This document shows, in pieces, positions 61,037 through 64,000 of a stretch of DNA of 64,000 nucleotides. The stretch's first letter is position 1. Each line of letters begins with the position of its first letter. The notes beneath the pieces are model-generated. The model was not told the DNA's origin and did no database searches. It saw nothing but the letters and a program-made list of their open reading frames with translations. The stretch lies in assembly GCF_000814905.1 (NCBI RefSeq), contig NZ_JXAG01000036.1, positions 124,162 through 188,161 on the forward strand, given 5' to 3'. Source of the stretch: Enterobacter sp. Bisph1. Its GTDB lineage: Bacteria > Pseudomonadota > Gammaproteobacteria > Enterobacterales > Enterobacteriaceae. The position numbers and the translations under genes were made by a program.

Positions 61037-62311
61037 TTATTTGATCGATACCTGTCCGTTCATAAGTAGAGGGAGGAGCCAGTCGCGGAGTACAATGAGT
61101 TGCTGATCTTCCTGTTCTAATTTATCCTGACGGGAAAATATTCCAGCTACCATTTTTGTAAAACTATCAGTAACAGAAAATGCTGGAAGCATAACGTCTA
61201 TTTCCTTCAAAACAGAGCCAGAAACTTCTTTAAACGTCGACCCTGAGGCATTTTTCACAATAACGGGAAGGCTATTTTTCACCGCATAGTACACATATTC
61301 CGTTGAGTAATTTTTTGACGGAATGAAGGATTTAAATCCCTGATTTGTAGTCAATTCATTTCGGGAAATCGCCATATAGCCAATAGGCGCTCGTGAACTT
61401 AATAACACAGTTCCAGCAGGGTAAGTCTTTAGTGAGGCACTTTTAATCCCTTCAACAGAAACATCCAGGGCACCGCGAGAGATAAATTTATTGCTCTGAT
61501 TGTCAGACAGATCGTTTGGTGTGATCCATGGCGTACCATTTGCTGTAAAATTCTCTGGTTTACTGGTAGTGGGAGTACTGCCACCTACAATTTGGCCTAA
61601 GTCATCTAATGTTCCAGATTTCCAATCCGCCGGGATTTCTCGTTTTAGCGTTGCATTATACACCATCTTCCCGCCGGAAGTTTTATACGGTTTTCCGTTG
61701 GCATCAGGGAAATCGAACTGTACAAACCAGTAGTCGTATAGCGTTTTCGCCATCGCTTCCAGTTCGGTATTGATGCGGTTGTTAAGTTCGAGCTTATCCT
61801 CAAATATATCCAGAAAATCCACGATCTTCTGTTGTTTTTTTACATCAGGGAGCGGCACCTTAACATCATAGATTCTTTCCGGAGAGGTATGTTTAACCTT
61901 TGAACCCGACGATGTAAGCCTGATTTGTCCTCTAACAGTATTTGTTCTAAACAGATAATAAACATAGTCTTTCAACAAATATTGCGGATTTGTTTTTATT
62001 AACCCTAATCGTTGATTATGTAAGTACAGTCCAGACTCTGGAATTCGGGCACAGCTACCAAGCAAACCAGCAGCTTGTTCCGTCATAGCAACAATTACAT
62101 CACCTTTGCTATGTATGTATTCCTCTGGAAACTCTCCAGTGTAAAATTTTTCTTTACCTAGTTGTCTTTTGAAGCCGCCAGTCTCATAAAAATTTCCCGG
62201 AGTGAGCACAATAAACTCTGTTTTTTGATCTGAAAAGAACTCGCCCTTGAAAGGGAAACCATGTTTTATGTTCAATTTTCCTTTCAATTTTTCAATAGGC
62301 CAATTACTCAT
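61037..62311 (-). CDS. hsdS: Type I restriction-modification specificity subunit HsdS
   Basis: This is a 424-residue protein with two target-recognition domains (about 1-165 and 215-400), each followed by a coiled-coil conserved region (PLPDVKKQQKIVDFLDIFEDKLELNN and FTKMVAGIFSRQDKLEQEDQQLIVLRDWLLPLLMNGQ). It gives the methylase and nuclease their DNA target. Its start overlaps the hsdM stop by eight bases. Confidence 0.94.
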   Translation of the reverse strand: MSNWPIEKLKGKLNIKHGFPFKGEFFSDQKTEFIVLTPGNFYETGGFKRQLGKEKFYTGEFPEEYIHSKGDVIVAMTEQAAGLLGSCARIPESGLYLHNQRLGLIKTNPQYLLKDYVYYLFRTNTVRGQIRLTSSGSKVKHTSPERIYDVKVPLPDVKKQQKIVDFLDIFEDKLELNNRINTELEAMAKTLYDYWFVQFDFPDANGKPYKTSGGKMVYNATLKREIPADWKSGTLDDLGQIVGGSTPTTSKPENFTANGTPWITPNDLSDNQSNKFISRGALDVSVEGIKSASLKTYPAGTVLLSSRAPIGYMAISRNELTTNQGFKSFIPSKNYSTEYVYYAVKNSLPVIVKNASGSTFKEVSGSVLKEIDVMLPAFSVTDSFTKMVAGIFSRQDKLEQEDQQLIVLRDWLLPLLMNGQVSIK

Positions 62312-63938
62312 ACTTCAGCCCCGCCATCTGCTTCTTAATCTCCGCTTCCAACTCGCGCGACTGGCTAAACAAATTCTCCAGATTTTCCGTAAACCCTTTC
62401 ATCTTCGCGGCAAACTGTTCCGGCGTCATATCGGTATATTCAATTTTCACATCAAAATACTGCCCGGCGCTGAACGAGTAATTTTTCCCGGCGATGTCGT
62501 CATAGCTGACCACCACCGAGAAATCCTCTTCGCTCCACTTGTTGTTGAACACTTCGCAGATGCGCTGCTCTTCTTCTTCGGTTAGTACCGTTTTCTGGTT
62601 TTTACCGTCTTTGACCTTTTCACCTAAATTCGAGGCGTCGATCAGCACCACTTTCTCTTTGTTGCTGGCGTCAATAAACAGGATCGACACGTTGGTGCCG
62701 GTGGTGGCGAAGATATTCGACGGCATGGAAACCACGCCCGCCAGCATCCTGTTTTTCACCAGATGTTCGCGAATCCCTTTATCAATGCCCGACTGCGCGG
62801 TGATAAACCCGGTCGGCACCACCACCGCCGCCTTACCACCCGGTTTCAGCGAGAAAATGATGTGTTGCAGGAACAACTGGTAAATTTCCATTTTGTCCCT
62901 GGCTTTGGCTTTGATTTTCGGTATCCCGGCAAAGAAACGTTGCTGGTTTTCTTTGCTGTCGAGATCGTCGCGGAAATCGCTGAAATCCATCTTGAACGGC
63001 GGGTTGGAGACGATGTAGTCAAAGCGTTTCAGCGCGCTGCCGTCCTTGTGGAACGGATGCAGAATGGTGTTGCCCTGGATAACGTTGGGGATTGAATGCA
63101 CCAGATTGTTGAGGATCAGGTTCAGGCGCAGCAGACTGGAGGATTTCTGCGAAATATCCTGCGCAAAGATGCTGCAACGATCTTCCCCGATAGCGTGTGC
63201 CACGCTCATCAGCAGCGTGCCGGAACCGGCAGACGGATCGTAACAGCTTACGTTACGCACCACGCCCTGCTGCGCTTTTGGCACCAGGATTTCTGCCATG
63301 ATGCGCGCCACGGCGTGGGGCGTGTAGTATTCGGCGTATTTGCCGCCGGAGTTGCTGTTGTAGTCTTTGATCAGGTATTCAAAGATAGTGGCGTAGAAGT
63401 CGAATTTCTGCGTGAAGATACGTTCGAAGCTGAAATCGGCCAGTTTGTTGATAATAGCGCGGCAGAAGTCATCGCGCTTTGATTCATCGGCAATGTACTG
63501 ACTGAGGCGTTCAAACAGCACCACTTTCGCGCCGCCGTCGGTTTTGACCGCGAAGACATCGTTGTTGGTAGCGGCGATGTCCATCAGGGTGTCGTCAAAG
63601 GTGGTGGCGAAATTGGCCTCATTTTGACGGTTGTATAAATACTGAATGAAGTGATGTGGCTTCAGACGCGCTGTGTCGGCGCTCATTTTCAGTTGCAGCT
63701 TATCCCGCTGTTCTTCACTCATCTGATTGAGCGCAACTTCCCATTTTTCGGCGCTGGCGATGCTTGTATCCACCTTTTTGGCTTCAAAGGCGAATTTGTC
63801 GTTCAGGAATTTGTATAGAAATGCCTGAGTGATGATTTTGAATTCGTTACCGTCGTTGCCCAGACCGTAGTTAGCACAAATGCTTTTCAGGCTATCGATC
63901 AGGGTTTTAGTTTTGTCTCTAAATTCCAGTTCTACCAC
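62304..63938 (-). CDS. hsdM: Type I restriction-modification methyltransferase HsdM
   Basis: This is a 544-residue N6-adenine methylase. The SAM-binding motif CYDPSAGSGTLLMSVAHAIG and catalytic NPPF (YIVSNPPFKMDF) are present, with an N-terminal helical HsdM_N domain and a C-terminal coiled coil. It starts with GTG 63938, which overlaps the stop of the preceding gene. It methylates adenines as part of M2S. Confidence 0.95.
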   Translation of the reverse strand: MVELEFRDKTKTLIDSLKSICANYGLGNDGNEFKIITQAFLYKFLNDKFAFEAKKVDTSIASAEKWEVALNQMSEEQRDKLQLKMSADTARLKPHHFIQYLYNRQNEANFATTFDDTLMDIAATNNDVFAVKTDGGAKVVLFERLSQYIADESKRDDFCRAIINKLADFSFERIFTQKFDFYATIFEYLIKDYNSNSGGKYAEYYTPHAVARIMAEILVPKAQQGVVRNVSCYDPSAGSGTLLMSVAHAIGEDRCSIFAQDISQKSSSLLRLNLILNNLVHSIPNVIQGNTILHPFHKDGSALKRFDYIVSNPPFKMDFSDFRDDLDSKENQQRFFAGIPKIKAKARDKMEIYQLFLQHIIFSLKPGGKAAVVVPTGFITAQSGIDKGIREHLVKNRMLAGVVSMPSNIFATTGTNVSILFIDASNKEKVVLIDASNLGEKVKDGKNQKTVLTEEEEQRICEVFNNKWSEEDFSVVVSYDDIAGKNYSFSAGQYFDVKIEYTDMTPEQFAAKMKGFTENLENLFSQSRELEAEIKKQMAGLKYE

Positions 63939-64000
63939 GTACGTGCTCCGGTATTAAATTCGTTCAGGTATTCCGCCACAATCAGGCGGTTGATATCGCC
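63932..64000 (-). CDS. C-terminal end of an upstream gene in the hsd operon (partial)
   Basis: The right edge codes on the minus strand for GDINRLIVAEYLNEFNTGAR followed by TW and TAG, overlapping the hsdM GTG. Only 22 residues are visible, so identity cannot be assigned. Its tight coupling suggests hsdR or another accessory gene of the restriction operon. Confidence 0.6.
   Translation of the reverse strand, partial: GDINRLIVAEYLNEFNTGARTW

Overview
The window is chromosomal DNA of a member of the Enterobacteriaceae. From about 3.0 to 32.4 kb the gene order follows, in mirror image, the Escherichia coli region yqjH-yqjI-aer-patA-fadH-rlmG-ygjP-ygjR-alx-ygjV-uxaAC-exuT-exuR-yqjA-mzrA-yqjCDEK-yqjF-yqjG-yhaH-yhaJ-yhaK-yhaL, and the proteins resemble the E. 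coli ones closely. A complete zeaxanthin-glucoside carotenoid cluster points to a yellow-pigmented genus (Leclercia, Cronobacter, Pseudescherichia, Atlantibacter or a relative). The genus cannot be fixed from the sequence alone.

Layout. (1) 0.3-2.1 kb: an orphan type VI secretion (T6SS) PAAR/pyocin-domain toxin with a small cysteine-rich partner. (2) 2.2-32.4 kb: conserved backbone with hexuronate catabolism (exuT, uxaCA, exuR), the membrane and stress genes yqjABCDEK/mzrA, the YhaJ-YqjF pair, fadH, patA, and chemotaxis receptors (aer plus a second receptor) behind sigma-28-like promoters. Between fadH and patA lies a small AI-2 locus (lsrK diverging from lsrFG) without lsrR or the transporter. 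(3) 32.4-54.8 kb: accreted accessory DNA between yqjH and a tRNA-Ile(CAU) remnant. It holds a J-domain-like coiled-coil gene, a four-gene FIST / histidine kinase / REC-HDOD / REC-degenerate-HD operon, a PH-SHOCT protein, a Tlde1-like effector/membrane protein/Hcp cassette, a GT17 glycosyltransferase, the crtE-idi-crtXYIB/crtZ cluster, a YtfJ-like protein, and a decayed P2-like prophage (cos-like sequence, portal fragments, gpV fragment) that carries a predicted metallopeptidase effector with an immunity lipoprotein. (4) 54.8 kb to the end: an integrative element entered through the 3' half of tRNA-Ile(CAU) (ileX), with a P4-type integrase, a Fic protein and convergent VbhA-like antitoxin, AlpA, YfjI and YfjJ homologues like those of CP4-57, and a type I restriction-modification operon that runs off the right edge.

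How parts work together. ExuT imports hexuronates, UxaC and UxaA process them, and GntR-type boxes at both promoters fit ExuR control. In the crt operon CrtE makes GGPP (with Idi supplying the isoprene isomers), CrtB and CrtI make lycopene, CrtY beta-carotene, CrtZ zeaxanthin and CrtX its glucosides. The FIST operon looks like a cytosolic or redox-linked sensory pathway whose last protein has lost the HD-GYP catalytic pair. Three separate orphan T6SS cargo modules occur in the window, but no core T6SS apparatus does.
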